Part shown: positions 23,447 through 36,313 of the stretch, in pieces
Position numbering within the stretch: the stretch's first letter is position 1
Layout: each line of letters begins with the position of its first letter
Program-made: the position numbers and the translations under genes
DNA from: Schizophyllum amplum
Lineage: Eukaryota > Basidiomycota > Agaricomycetes > Agaricales > Schizophyllaceae
NCBI GenBank assembly: GCA_007026445.1
Contig: VDMD01000003.1
Span: 744,001 to 808,000, forward strand
DNA length: 64,000 nt
Reading direction: 5' to 3'
Notes under the pieces: generated by a model
What the model was told of the DNA's origin: nothing
The model's database searches: none
Seen by the model: the letters and a program-made list of their open reading frames with translations, nothing else

Positions 23447-24736
23447 CTAAGTCCTCACCGGCTCGTTGACCGGATACCGCGGCTTCCCCGTCTCGAGGAA
23501 CGTACGTACATTATCCAGCACCTGGCGCTCCCCCGTATGAATCGTTCCCTAAATGAGAAACCTCGTCAGTCTCACGGGTGTTCTTGGCCACCCCGACACG
23601 CTCTCTCACCTTCGTAAACGCCCCGAAGTGCGGCTGCACGGTCACATAAGGCGAGCTAGTGAACCACGGGTCAGGGTTTGGCTCGCCAACGAACACGTCG
23701 AGCGCGGCGTGCGCGAGCTTGCGAGACTCGAGAGCGGCTTTCAGGGCGGGCTCGTCGATGATGTCGCCGCGGGAGGTCTGGGGCGAGGCGATTCGTGAGT
23801 TGGATGGCCATGAGGGCAGCAGCATGAGGCACGAAGGTAAGCAAACGCACGTTAACGATGTAAGCACCGTCTTTCATCTTGGCTATGCGGTCCGCATTGA
23901 GCCATCCTCGTGTGTCTGGCGTGAGAGGGCAGTGAAGACTAAGGACGTCTGAGCGGGCGAGCAGCTCGTCCTCGGAGACGTAGGTCAGGTTCAGCGTTTT
24001 TTCGTCTGCGGCCAGGGATCAGAGAAAATCTCGCTCGCACTGACACTGGACATACCTGCCTCAGGCAGACGCGTACGGCTGTTATAGATGACATCCATGC
24101 CCAGAGCCTGGATTTTTCTTGCCGTCGCCTGGCCAATCTTGCCAATACCTATGAAGGTATGTCAGAACGTACCTTCTTTCAGTAGAATATGAAACTCACC
24201 GAAGATCCCAAAGGTCTTGCCCATGGGATCGTCCGTCAACTCAAGACCATCCCTCCACTTGCCTGCGCGCACGTTCATTTCTGCCTGGCTCGCATGTCAG
24301 TTCTCTTGTCGTGTATGCCCATTTCAGCGCTCACCTGCGTCGTATTTCTCAACGCCGCCAGCGTCAAGAACACCGCCATATCCGCGGTAGCATTCGTCAC
24401 CGCGGTCGGCGTATTTGCCGCATACGCCCCCTTGCTTGCCAGCCACGCAGTAGGAATATCATCGTACCCCGCGCCACCCGACGCGAATAGTCCGCAGCCA
24501 GGAAACAGCGGCGCGAGCATGGTCTCCGTGAACGGTGAATACTTCGCTGTGCCAAACAGCACATAGGCGGCGTCGAAAGGGCCCTTCTCGGCGCAGAGGC
24601 GCGCGACCTCCGCGATGCATTGGGCGTGATCGACGGGGGTGAACCAGTGCACATCGGCGATCTCCTGCAAGGACGCGAATTCGGCGGTCGCGAGGCGCGG
24701 GGCGCCGATGCCGAGGACTTGCTTGCGGGGGGACAT
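23447..24736 (-). CDS. D-isomer-specific 2-hydroxyacid dehydrogenase (glyoxylate/hydroxypyruvate reductase type)
   Basis: An NAD(P)H-dependent reductase of 2-oxoacids. The N-terminal substrate domain starts at 24736 (MSPRKQVLGIGAPRLATAEF) and runs through GCGLFASGGAGYDDIPTAWL and ANTPTAVTNATADMAVFLTL. The Rossmann motif appears as GKTFGIFGIGKIGQATARKI, a GxGxxG site, followed by LGMDVIYNSRTRLPEA. Catalytic elements are the Arg in VNTSRGDIIDE, formed across an intron, EPALKAALESRKLAHAALDV, and the His in VQPHFGAFT. It ends RTFLETGKPRYPVNEPVRT at 23447. About five introns are implied, and the length is near 340, normal for the family. No transit peptide or clear peroxisomal signal is seen, so it is likely cytosolic. 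Confidence 0.85.
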
Positions 24737-25137
24737 AATTCAAGGTGCTGTTGCTCACTGCGAGGGTCAGTGAAGGACTACATATAGGCGCACGTTCGCC
24801 GCCGCCGCGTGAGATCGGAAGGTCGATAAGATAGGGATCGAGTGGTCGGGTGCCCAGCGGGCGCCTCCCGACGAGCGCTTAGAGGACCAGCAATTCCTAT
24901 CGGCATTGCTCCGCAGGACTGCCTTCCTTGTGGCGAAATAACACGTTGGGAGTATGAAGTACTTACTTATGAGAGCGCGATGTTGTGCACTATTTGCAAC
25001 CTACGCGTCGGACCAAGCGGAGGGCGGAGACTGCCGAACGCGTCTTGCGCTGACCTTCATCATCTCGGTCGACGACGGCGAGCTTTCCCCCTTCTCCTTA
25101 CGCGCATATAGCCCGCCTTTCTTGGCTTCCTACTCTC
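24737..25137. other. Divergent promoter region
   Basis: A 400-bp spacer between the dehydrogenase (minus) and RhoGEF (plus) starts. A CATATA motif near 25104 precedes the RhoGEF ATG by about 30 bp. No gene is seen. Confidence 0.45.
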
Positions 25138-28100
25138 ATGCATCTCGGACGCTCCTACTCGCGCAGTCGCAGCAAGTCTCGGTCTCCAGCGCCTCCGTCG
25201 CCTCAACCGCCCTCCTCACCGCGCTTTCTCCCGCCGTCTCACTATGCTGCAGCTGCCGGAATTGCATATCCTCCGCCTTCAAGGGGAAAAGACGACGACG
25301 CGTCCTACAAAGCGAGATCAGGTGCACGACAAAACACCGCGACGCCGCCCTCCGATGTCCCTTCCGAGTCGTCTTTCGAGTACAAGCCTCGCGCCGAATC
25401 CCGCTTCAGTCTCTTCGCGCGCCGACTCTCTACGTCCTCCTCGCCGCGTCCACATGAACAAGGCGGCTCGATTGCCGACCTTCCAGACTTGCCCTCGCTC
25501 GAAGCACAACTCCTGCCTACACTCCGGGATACGATCACGCGCATGACGCGCCCGCCAACATCACACTCTGAGCAACCTCCATCTTCCCCGATGCTGGACC
25601 CACCGCGTGATCGAAGACGCCCACTCTCTCCTGCTTTTGCTCCGCCGTCGCCGCGCCCGCAAGACAACCCCCCTCCGCAGAATGAGACTCGGGACCCTCC
25701 TACTGCAAATGGAATCAGGAAATCGAGTAGAAGATACACTATCGTGACCGGCTCCGCACCGCCTGAATCTCCCAGACCTGGTGATCTTTACGAGCCATCT
25801 TTGCCGGCAGATCCTCCGGATCGTCCGCCCTCCCGCGCGCCTGACTCGACGCCTAGTAGACGAAGAAACCACACTGCATCTGAGGCTGTACCACACTCTT
25901 CGCGCTCTGCAAATAGTCGCGCTCCGTCTACGCCGCTGGATACAAGAGACTCTGCCTCTGCTGATACCTCTGAACGCGACCGCAAACAGTCGAAGTCTGC
26001 GCTGAAGTCGGCACTTCGCAGTCCGACGCCAAAATCACCTCGACCAACGAATGTAGCTTGGGCGTCAGCATCCACGTCCACGACTTCCAGGCCCTCAAAG
26101 GCTTCGGCTTCTCGGACACCAACGTTAGGTTCTACAGCCACGCAAACACCTTCAAAGGCATGTTTTTCGATATAGGCGCTTCTGTTTGCTGACAATTCAC
26201 TTGCAGTCTGCTGTACGAACAAGATCGCGAACAGATCCTGGGACCCCTCTTACCGCGAAACCTTCTGCTCCCTCTCGCTCACCGGGCTTCCAGTCAAATG
26301 CATTCGGCGACTCTTCAGGCTTATCTCAAATACCGCGCCCCAACCGATCTCGTCCGTCTAAGTTCTCCGACGATTCTGATGTCGAGTATCGATGGCGTGC
26401 CGAAACCTCAGACCGTCGGAAGCTCATCATAACAAACCCATCGCAGTCATCGGAAAGCGAGCATGAGCCAGCTTTTGCTCGTCGTGGCCAGGTACTTCAG
26501 AAGCCCAATCGACCATACGACACATTGCCCGCCCGGCCCTCCAAGCTCTCCGACAGGACCGCGCAGGTGCTCAATAGGATGTCGATGGCGCACCCTGCCA
26601 AGGGCCGTCAAGTATACATGAGTGACACTGACGACGAGAGCGCGTCCGAAGGGAGCAACGGCCATGGCCCAAGCGACTCGGTCACTTCGACGGAGTCTGT
26701 AAACCCTCCGCCGAGAGTCATGTCTGACGATGACCGCTTACGACGCCGGTCTGCGCTGCTTGACATCGTGGGCGCCATCCATGAGCTGGAAGACACGGAC
26801 AAGTCCGACCCGCAGGAACAAAGCGAGAGCGAATTCGAAGGAGGACAGGGTGTCGCGTACGCTGGGCCGCTCGTCAACTCAGCGGCGCAGGAGAGCGAGG
26901 AGGAGTCGGAGTATAGCGAGTATGAGGATGACGTGCAGAGGACGCCGGTCCTCTCGCAGAATACTCCTGTTGTCGGGCAGCACCGGTCGATAAACACAGT
27001 GCCAACGTTCGTGTTCTCGGACGACGATAGCGTTCAGTCAGACCGTGCACAACCTCTTTATCTGTCACCATGCCCAGCTCAACTGACACTCTGCCCAGAA
27101 CACACATCCCAACCCGACCACCGACACCCGACCCTTCAGCCGCAAGAGCTCCGCGACCTCGACGCCGTCGCGCTCGCACGACAGGCGCGCGACAACGCCG
27201 TCCGTGAGCGCATGGCGCTGGGCATCCCTCCCTCGCCCTCCGACGGGCTCCCAAGCAGGCATACACGATCGGATAGCGAGGCAAGTGTGGCGTCGACAGT
27301 CGAAAGCACGTACTGGAACGATAATGCGAGCGATTTGAGCTCGGGGGCGGAGGCGATGCTGCGTAAGCTGAGCGGCAACGGGAAGTCGAGGGATGGGTGG
27401 CGGCGTGGAGCGCAGGAAACAAGGGACGAGCGCGAGGGTCAAGAGGACGGTGCTAGGACCGAGCGGCCGATGCCGCAGTTCTTCGGGATGCAACATAGCA
27501 GGGAGTCCCAGCCGGCCACCGTGGCCAATGGATCTTCTCGCCCTGCGGTAGACTCGCCCGCCCCAGCCTGTGCATCCGCCAACCCTGCGGTGGAATCACT
27601 CGTCGACATGGAGAAAGAACGCGTCGCTCTTATTCGCGACTTCATCGCCGCGGAGGAGGAGTTCGTCGCACGCACGCGCATCTTCATTGAGCACTTCATC
27701 CTGCCTCTGCGCCTTCAAAAGTCGCGGCGGTGGGTACAGGGCGTACCGCCGCGCGCCGCGCGGTTGCTGGACTGGTTCGAGGATATCGCGAATCTGCATG
27801 CCCTGATGCTCGCCGCGCTGCGTAATCCACCGCCGTCTGTGTCTTCGCAGCAGCAGTATCAGCCTTCACTAGTGCCCTTGCGATCCTTTCTGCCTCGCCT
27901 GGAGCTGTATCAGCCGTACATCGTCACCTTTGTCGCCGTTGCGGGGGAGGTGCGCCGGGACGAGAGCGACTTTGGCGAATTTGTGGGGTTGCAGGAGGGT
28001 GAGCGGGAGTGCGCAGGATGGGATCTTGAGCGGTTCCTGGCGGAGCCGGTCAACAGACTCGCAGCGTACCCAGGGTCTTTCAGGGTGAGCGTCGTTGTTC

Positions 28101-29393
28101 CCCCGGTCTACGCCTCAATTACTGATCCGTGCCCTTCAGAGATTACTGGACCTAACACCCAAGACGCACCTCGAGTATTTGGAGACGCTAGCTCTCTTCC
28201 GCGCGACGGATGTGCTCATCAAGGTCATGACCGAGGTCAAGGCGCGCGAGGATGAGTACGACGCGTCCAAGCGGCTCCTGGCGCGCGTTCGTGGGCTCCC
28301 AGCGGGCTCGGGACTGCTGTGCCGTGAGCGGCGGCTCCTGCACCACGGACCGCTGGTGCGGTTGCCCCCGCCGGACACGCCGATGGGTGACCAGGACGAC
28401 GGCGGCCCGCCGGGGCAGCGCAACAGCCGACTAATGGAGGCGATCAATGACTGGGATCGCCGCAAGCGCGCGGGGTCGAATGCGACGGCCGGGTCATATG
28501 CGACGACGGTGGGGTCGTACGGCGGGAGGTCCGTGACGAGTGCGAAGTCGGTGACGGAGCTGCAGGAGGGCAGAGTGGGCTCCGTGCGCAGCGCGGTGTA
28601 TGCCTTCGTGTTCTCCGACGTGATCCTACTGGCGGCGCCGGTGGCGGGGGAGCGGGATGTGTGGATCCTGTGCGAGGATGTGGGTGTGGCGAGGGTGGTG
28701 GGGTTGGATAGTAGAGGTGAGTTAGTATTCTATGGGGTTTTCTCTCGTCCATGGATTCCTTCTCGTGCATGGACTCCTCGTTTTTCATGGGTTTCTTGTC
28801 CTTCCTGTCTTTCTTGATGCTCTTCTCCTAGTCCCCTTCTCCTTCACAGCCCTCTCCGTTGCTATACATACCGCGTGCTAAACGACCTCCCAGCCGACGG
28901 AATCATGACCCTCACAGTTCTACCGCTCGACGTCTTCGCGCTCGACGCTCCCGTCGAGCTATCCCAGGCCCCCATCGAGCAGCTACATCTCTCCGCGCCC
29001 GACGTCGGACGTGCAGCGGCACCAGCAGCCGGCGACGAGGCATGGATGGCGGCGCTCGTGCAGTGCGCGCATTTCTCACTGCTAGCCATATCCATGCCCG
29101 CTCCCGACACAGCAGGAAGCATGCCCGGGCTGGACGCGGGGCTGCGGCAGCGGATGCGGGGGTATCCGTCGGACGTGGGTTCTGGGGGTTACACTGGTAC
29201 GAGCGGGGACGCCGTCAGCGCACGGGTGGACGAATTCCCACTTCCAAAGAGCCCCTCGACGCAGATTGACGAGACGCAGAGGGGGCGGAGGGAAGATCTT
29301 CGCAGGGATGAGCGGGAGGAGAGGGGGTGGTGGCATACGCGGTTCCAGCAGGTGCTTTGGGAGGTGCAGCAGCAGCAGTATGTGGTACGATGA
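25138..29393 (+). CDS. Rho guanine-nucleotide exchange factor (DH domain) with long disordered N-terminus
   Basis: A likely activator of Rho/Cdc42-type GTPases in polarity. The first 780 or so residues are Ser/Pro/Arg-rich and disordered, with many RRxS-like phosphorylation sites (KSSRRYTIVTG, PSRRRNHTASEAV) and acidic clusters (SEEESEYSEYEDD). The DH domain begins near 27600: EKERVALIRDFIAAEEEFVA, then HFILPLRLQK, LPRLELYQPYIVTFVAVAGE, ERFLAEPVNRLAAYPGSFR. After an intron it continues RLLDLTPKTHLEYLETLALF and VLIKVMTEVKAREDEYD. A PH-like part follows (SVRSAVYAFVFSDVILLAAP, ERDVWILCEDVGVARVVGLD). The C-terminus is hydrophilic, ending QQQQYVVR at 29393. The first intron, 26158-26206, appears to have a GC donor. 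The protein is about 1,370 residues. Confidence 0.8.
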
Positions 29394-30213
29394 GAGTGTG
29401 AGAGAGAGGTTGAAGGTGGGGGATGGAAGTTGGGGGCGAGGGAGACCGCCTTGGCTGGAGAGGTGGTTTTTTTTTTTTTGTTATCCTTCTTGTGCGCGTT
29501 TACTGTCTTGCTAGGACTTTACGAGATCTAGAATATATCGCTGTCTACTTTGCTATCCATCGCCCTATCATCTACGCCCGGCCGTTTGTCGACTTTAGGC
29601 TGCATACAGCCTTTTCATTCCAGCCAAGGGCCGCCTCCATCGCCTTGCTCGCGCCTGGCCTTGCCGCATTCACGTTGCACGCTAAGAATTTGCTGGAGTC
29701 TTTAGGGTCGAAAGGACAGGTGGTATACACGCTGCTGCATACGTGAGTTACTAAATCATCATTGACCTCCATTGACGTGGCTACTGGCATATCTTTACCC
29801 CAGTTCCGCAGTTGCCCGTTTCTGTCGTACCCAGGTCGTACCCCTGCGCACTCCCTGCGGGCAAAGTCCTTGCGAGAGATTGACTAACTCTGAGGCGTCG
29901 TGCCACCTCACATTTGCTGTCCCCGTCGCACTGCCGCCAGATCTCTGTTTAGGAACTCTCTGGCTTGGAAAGGAACTTGGTTCAAACACTGCTCGTCCAC
30001 TCGGCCCCGCCGCGAGCTCAGCGCCACCCACCGCGCCTCCCCGCCCCAAAACGCTGCATCCGGATTCCGGGGGAGTCACATATGATTGATTGTGACGTAG
30101 GAGTATAGCGCACGTGGTTACGGCGCCTTATCTAGTGTGACGCGCGGCCAAACAAGCTGGCCGTGCTTGTCTCGTCCCGCCACCACCACCAGAACCACAA
30201 CACTCTCTCTACA
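29394..30213. other. Intergenic region between RhoGEF and fungalysin
   Basis: A poly-T run at 29467-29478 follows the RhoGEF stop. The rest contains the fungalysin promoter. Open frames such as 29423-29746 are low in conviction and run through the poly-T. Confidence 0.5.
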
Positions 30214-32747
30214 ATGCGTGGATTGTTTACCACGTCGCTCCTTGCGGCGAGCCTCGCAGGCGTCGTGCTCGCCCACCCGACCGAGAACGGGGGCAAGCGC
30301 CGCAAGACGCTGGGCTTCGGCCCCGACCGTCCTCACGCTGTCTTCAAGTCTTCTCCCTACGACATCACCACCAGCGGGTTCATCCCGCAATCTGCGTTGA
30401 CCAGCCCCATGGATGTTGCCCGCATCTTTGTTGACGACCTCCTTCGCGACCAGGAGGCACGGTCTTACCGGGTCCGGAAGGACTCGTACACCGACGAGAC
30501 AACGGGCATCACCCACGTCTACTTCCGTCAACTCGTCGACGGTGTCGAGGTAGCGGACGCCGATATCAACGTCAATGTCCAGGACGGCATGGTGCTGTCG
30601 TACGGTGACTCGGTGCGTAGCTGTGCAGTTGCTATCGACACATTACTCATCTCGCCTTAGTTCTACAAGGGCCCCTTGTTGCGCCTGCACGACCGCTCGC
30701 TCGTCGAGGGCGCGCGCTGGCCGCATACAGAGCACTGCAACTCGCTTACGGACGAGCTGGTTACCCGCTATGAGGAGCTTCGCCGCTCCCGCATGGCGAA
30801 CCTCCAGACGCCTATGGGCAACACGGTCGAGGAGATGGAGGAGGCGCTGTCGCCCATTGTGGACGCGCACCACTCTAACTGCCTCTACCATGACGTTCCT
30901 CACACACTCGCGCACAAGTCCAAGGGCGATATCGAGGGCGCGCTGTTGCAGTTCATGATTGCCGCCACCCCTAATGACGACCTCGTCAATGACATGCTCG
31001 CACGCTACGACGACTACGTCAGCGAGATGTCAGCGCACCCTGTCAACTCGTTCGCGCCGGGCGAGAGCCCGTACTTCATGGTCAACAACGTCCCTGACAC
31101 CGTGAACCCGGTCAAGGCGAAGATGGCCTTTGTGCAGATTCCCACCGCTGAGGGTGATAGTACTGTCCTTCATCCCGTATACAAGGTGAGCTTCTGTGAC
31201 GGCCCTTCATATCATGAATCTAACTCTATCTCAGTTCGAGGTTGAGATGCAGGACAACTGGTACGAGGCTGCTGTGTCTGCTGAGGTGCCGCACCGCATC
31301 ATCTCCGTCGTTGACTGGGCGTCGGACTCGCCTATCCCCAAGCCCGACGAGGGTCGCCAAACCGGCACCTACAACGTTTTCGCCTGGGGTGTCAACGACC
31401 CTTCTGAGGGCGAACGCTCAATTCAGAAGGAATACTTCGACGCCCTTGCGTCACCCGTCGGCTGGCACACCATTCCGTACGCGAATGACCCCACGTTCGA
31501 TATGACCAGGGCGAAGCCCAAGGGTTTCTACAAGAACACGACGACGACGTACGGCAACAACGTCTTTGCGCAGGAGAACTGGGAAGGCCGCAATGCCTAC
31601 CTGGACAACTACCGCCCTGACGCTGGCTCGAGCCTCGCGTTCGACTACAAGTACGACCCGAAGGAGACTGACCGTACGGATGCTCTCGAGGAGGCCAAGG
31701 GCTACATCAACAACACCGTGACGCAGCTGTTCTACACGTGCAACCTGATCCACGACTTCTACTACCGCTACGGCTTCACCGAGGCTGCTGGTAACTTCCA
31801 GCAGTACAACTTCGGCCGCGGCGGTGCTGAGAACGACGGTGTCATCGCCAACGCGCAGGACGGTTCCGGCTATAACAACGCCAACTTCATGACGCCACCC
31901 GACGGCCAGAACGGGCGCATGCGCATGTACCTCTGGAACACGATCATCCCGTACCGCGACGGCGATCTCGAGGCCGGCATCGTCGTGCACGAGTTCGCGC
32001 ACGGCTTGAGCACGCGCCTCACGGGCGGCCCGGCGAACTCTGGCTGCCTCGGCTGGGGTGAGAGCGGCGGAATGGGCGAGGGCTGGGGCGACTTCATCGC
32101 GACCTCTATCCGCGCGACGGCGAACTACTCGGACTACACCATGGGCGCGTGGGCGGCGAACCGCGAGGGCGGTATCCGCAACTACCCATACTCCACGAAC
32201 GAGACGGTGAACCCGTCGACGTACAAGACGCTCGACAAGCCTGGGTACTGGGGCGTGCATGCCATTGGCGAGGTCTGGGCGGAGATTTTGTTCGTCGTGC
32301 AGCAGCGCCTCATCGCCGTGCACGGGTTCTCGGACACGCTCTTCCCGCCCCTGCCGGACGCGGAGGGTAACGTGCCCGAGGGCGATTTCTACCGCGCGCG
32401 CTCTGGCAAGAAGCCTCTTGTTCCGAAACACGGGAACACGCTCTCTGTGCAGTGAGTGTCCTTGTCCCTCGTTCACGAATATAAAAGGTCTAACATATAC
32501 TTTCAGGCTCGTGATCAGCGCGATGAAGCTCCAGCCGTGCCGCCCGTCGTTCTTCGACGCGCGCGACGCGATCATCGCCGCGGACGAGGCGCTCACCGGC
32601 GGCGAGAACTTCTGCACGCTGTGGAAGGGCTTCTCCGAGCGCGGGCTTGGGCCGGACGCGAAGCTCGAGGGCAGCACCCCCTGGGGCGGAGGCATCCGCA
32701 CCAACGACCACAGCCTCCCGACGGCGTGCGCTGCTGACAAGCTGTAA
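30214..32747 (+). CDS. Secreted extracellular metallopeptidase, fungalysin family (M36)
   Basis: A zinc endopeptidase made as a preproenzyme. The signal peptide MRGLFTTSLLAASLAGVVLA is followed by a propeptide with an FTP-type domain (ITHVYFRQLVDGVEVADADI). The mature part has VTQLFYTCNLIHDFYYRYGF, MRMYLWNTIIPYRDGDLEAG and the zinc motif HEFAHGLSTRLTGGPANSGC, then ESGGMGEGWGDFIATSI with the third-ligand Glu. Further conserved parts are PGYWGVHAIGEVWAEILFVV and LVISAMKLQPCRPSFFDARD. Three introns are seen: near 30616-30660, 31185-31234 and 32454-32506, each with GTGNGY donors. The total is about 790 residues, somewhat longer than the usual 600-650 because of the propeptide and an insertion (PPLPDAEGNVPEGDFYRARS). 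The C-terminus is AADKL at 32747. It acts outside the cell in protein degradation. Confidence 0.92.
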
Positions 32748-34680
32748 TCGCTTTGACGCGTGTGATGAGCGACTAGACTGCGATGTGTTACCTACGACGA
32801 GTGTACGATAGAAAGAGGATATCTCGCTTACATCTTATTTGTTACGGCTGGATTTGTGCCAATATAATGCGTTCAGTGGATTATACAGCTTGGGACGCTT
32901 GGTAGATAACTTCGTGAGTGTACTCAGTGCTGCAAAGTCCTGTTTGGGCCATCGAAAAGCCTACGGAAAGCGGTCGGAGGACAGTAGGGATGCCGGATTC
33001 CCGAAATGGACAATGAGAGCAAAATCACGTGGTTAATACTTCCTTGCCACCCGGCCCACGTCTCCTGGTGTCCTTCTGCTCTGCTGAGCTGCTTCCGCTC
33101 GCTCTGGGTTCTTGGCTGGCTCGATATATGTGTCGATGAATAGCCCGCGAGCGTATCGCCTCGTGGCCGAATCGCTGTTGGTGCAAAGGCTCGCCAACGG
33201 ACAAATCGAGGCGCGCGATCGTCCGCGACCTCGCCACGCTCATTCATCTTTGTCGTCGCACGCAAGGATATGCTGGGACGAAGTCTAGTGTCATTGATGA
33301 CCACAAGGAAGGTTTGCAACTCACAGAAACCCCGCGTGGCCATGGTCGATCGCCCGTGAGAGGATGTAGAGGAATCCTTCCGTGGGCACGGTCGCTCGAG
33401 CATCTGCGTCGCTGGCCAAGGTCTCCCCCAGCCTGCATATGACCCTCCAATTGTCGCTGAAGAACTGTGAGGAGTTCGAGGGGACAGGGACATCAAATGC
33501 TCACTGGCATCCCGAAGGAATAGCTGGTCGAGAGTCCTGTTCAGGTGCGTGCTCATAAACCTGTTCACGTCGTGTCAGCGCTGATCCTCGCAAATTTGAA
33601 GGCGTCCGTTGTGCGTCAATATGTACAGACAGATGTTTCGTCGTTCTGTACACCCTCCCCCCTCTGAGTCGTCAAGAATTTGCATTCAATCAAAGACGAC
33701 GTACCTCAATCAACCCCCAAAGCCCATGCGCCTGAGGACTCGGCTCCCAGACAACGAGGGGACATGCTATACTGAATGCCGAGCATCAAGTGGCATGAGC
33801 GAAGCCTTCGTGAACGAACAAGAAATGCGATCGCCTGGACCAAGATCAGCGCGAATTCTGGCACGGAGCGAGCGCAGGATCGAGTACACCATGTATCGTC
33901 CAGGGTGCACCAACATCAGGATAGCAAGCGCAGACTTACAAACGCGCTCAGCATGCAAATCCCCAGCGACGGACAAAGCAATGATGGGAACGAGTCTCAG
34001 TCTTTGAGTGATCACGAAGGTGAGCTTGATGTCCCTTTCGAGGCCTGGAAGCCGTAGTGTGGCCATTGTATTCAAGGTGCATATGCACATGTCCGTCAGG
34101 AGTGGCATGCGGCCGATGCCACTCCCTCGAGGGACATTGCAGCTGACCAGTGCTCCCAGATAGTTCTTCAAGCCTTCATATCTATGTGCTGCCTCAACAT
34201 ACCTGAGCTACGAGGGTTAATCAAGCAGCCACGCACCTAGCGAGCGCCGCTTCAGAGGCCCGAGATGGCGGAGTGGCACTTCTTGCCGACCCATGGAGCC
34301 CAACGGTCGGTGGACGATATGCAACGACTTACAGCGTCTTTGCATGCCCCAAGCCATCACAATGCTTGGCTGCGCTGCTTGCGTGGTCTACCACCGGTTG
34401 TCGCGTATGGCGTGTCGAGAGATCGGTTTGTGGCGTGCTGCAAAATCGGGTCCATTGTGCAGAGCAAGGACGTCAAAACTCCTGAGTTTTCTAAACAGTA
34501 CGCGCCTCCTCTCTTTCGATGGTCCCCCAGACTTATCGCGCTGCGTAGGATCGACAATGCGGCGCTGCAATGACGGGGGAGGACAGGCCAAGGGCACGTG
34601 ATGTAATTTCAAAGTTGTTACCCTTTTGGGGGGTACAATGGCCCCGCCGTTGCCTGCATTCCCGGTGTGCGGGCCGGCGG
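32748..34680. other. Gene-poor 1.9-kb stretch, no supported gene
   Basis: Minus-strand frames of 214 codons (32924-33568) and 134 codons (33767-34171) are open, but neither shows a known motif and they do not join cleanly. They could be remains of a decayed gene. A GATGGCGGAGTGG motif at 34264 recalls a tRNA A box, but no cloverleaf follows. Confidence 0.45.
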
Positions 34681-34682
34681 AG

Positions 34683-34689
34683 TATAAAA
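34683..34689 (+). promoter_or_regulatory. TATA box of lysine-rich paralogue A
   Basis: TATAAAA within CCGGCGGAGTATAAAAGG, 144 bp upstream of the ATG. The same block occurs upstream of paralogue B with TACAAAA. The GTACAATGGCCC block just upstream is also shared. Confidence 0.7.
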
Positions 34690-34826
34690 GGACGGCGCCG
34701 CGCGGAGTTGGCCTTTTCTCTCGACCACCATCATCGTGCTCTCTCCAGAGTAAGCTGCCTCGCAGCCCTCCAGCTCGTCTAGCTTGCCTTCCCATTTCCA
34801 ACCCTACCACATTTTGAATCCTCACC

Positions 34827-36313
34827 ATGGCCAGTGTACAGATCGCCAATCTCACAACCGCCACAGCTGCTCTCGGGCCAGCCGCGAACACCGTCGCCCC
34901 GGCGCCAGCTGCCAACGCTGCTGTCCTCGCCCCGGCCGCCAACGCCGCAGCTCCCGCCATCCCAGCAGGCCCCTCCCCGCAGCAAGCGAAGTTCCTCAAG
35001 GCGCTCCAGGCAGCGGCGATAGCCTCCGAGAGATACGCTGTCTCCAACCGCGCGAAGAATTTCCCTGAGTTGGAGATGATCTCGTATATCTTACGCTGGT
35101 TGCCCAACCAAGAGGGCGTTGCCGAGGTTCCTACCACAATGTACGACATCATACGCTGTCTTTGCAGTGCTCTGTACTGACATGACTTTACAGCCAGGAG
35201 ATCAATAACGAGCTCATGAAGGCCATACGGTGCGTGGTCCGGGATCTCATCCTTGCGTGTACTGACTTATCCTTCAGCGACAAGAATCTCACCATCCAGG
35301 AGATTGTCGTGGAAGGCGGGGACGAACCGGCACCCGCTCAATACTCCAAGGGCTTCTACCACTCCGAGATCGCACAGAAGAAGGTCCCAGCGGGCCAGTG
35401 CGCCCCTACCACCGACGGCCCACTGTACGAGATTACTTGCACAGTCGATGGCCAGCAGATGCCAATCATCGATGGGGCATTCAGCATCACGTTCGAGCCG
35501 TACAACCCAAAGGAACATCCTTTGGAAGTGATTGTCCAGGACGCTGCGGCCAGGGAGCGCTTCGCGGAGGCTGCCGCTAAGGCGATATATGCTGAGCGCA
35601 CGGTCCAGACGGACGCGTCTGTCGCAGCCCCCGCCGCTGTCGCCCTCGTCGTGGCCGCGCCTGCTCCCGCCGCTTCCCCGGCTGTCGCCCCCGCTGCCCC
35701 TGTGTCTACTGTCTCCTCCCTTAGCGCGCTCTCCGAGCTCAGCGAGTCTGACGTCACGCCTCGTGCCACGACGGCCGCGAAAGGCAAGGGCAAGGCGGAG
35801 GGCCCCGCATTTACGCCTGCTCCGGCTCCCGAGCGTACCACCCGCCGCAGCTCGCGCCTTACGACGAAGCCGGCGACGACCAAGCCGGCCGTCGAGCCCA
35901 AGCCCAAGAAGGCTGCTGAACCCAAGTCGAAGAAGGCCACTGAGCCCAAGGTTAAGAAGGCTGCTGAGCCGAAGCCGAAGAAGGTCGCGGCGGCGAAGCC
36001 TAAGGTAGTCGTTGCACCGAAGGCGGCAAAGGAGGCGGCGCCCAGGGCCACAAAGGCGGCACCTAGGACGACGATGACGGCGACGAAGGCGAAGGCGAAG
36101 GCTACCGCACAGGAGGCACCGGCTGCCGCCGAGTCGTCGAAGGCGGCTGCTGAGGCGCCGAAAACGCGCCGTGGCACCAAGCGGGCGCACGACGATAAAG
36201 ACGATGGTGTGGCTGCGAAGGAAGTGCGGCCCGCGAAGACTCGCAAGGCGCGCGCGGCTGCTGAGGGCGCTCGGCGCTCTACACGCCTCAACCCGACTGA
36301 GGAGGAGGAGTGA
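34827..36313 (+). CDS. Lysine/alanine-rich nuclear protein, paralogue A (histone-H1-like tail)
   Basis: The family is not recognised. The 461-residue protein has an Ala/Pro-rich start (residues 1-45), then a folded-looking domain of about 190 residues (QQAKFLKALQAAAIASERYA, FPELEMISYILRWLP, YSKGFYHSEIAQKKVPAG, MPIIDGAFSITFEPYNPKEH, PLEVIVQDAAARERFAEAAA). Next is a Ser-rich segment (VSTVSSLSALSELSESDV) and a tail of AEPKxKK-type repeats with RRSSRL, RRGTKR and RRSTRL motifs. The tail resembles histone H1 and other chromatin-binding tails, so a nuclear, DNA-associated role is inferred. The introns are 35141-35193 and 35230-35277, leaving a 36-nt middle exon. Paralogue B (43076-44672, opposite strand) has the same domain order, intron positions and promoter. 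RRSS sites fit protein kinase A phosphorylation. Confidence 0.75.

Noticed and set aside
31451..32740. 429-codon open frame on the minus strand inside the fungalysin gene
   Set aside because: It is the antisense of a clear M36 peptidase exon with HEFAH and signal peptide; the frame is open because of high GC, and its sequence is Arg/Val/Ala-rich without motifs.
34262..34340. tRNA-like A box (GGCGGAGTGG)
   Set aside because: No matching B box (GTTCRANNC) at the right distance and no cloverleaf pairing could be drawn.
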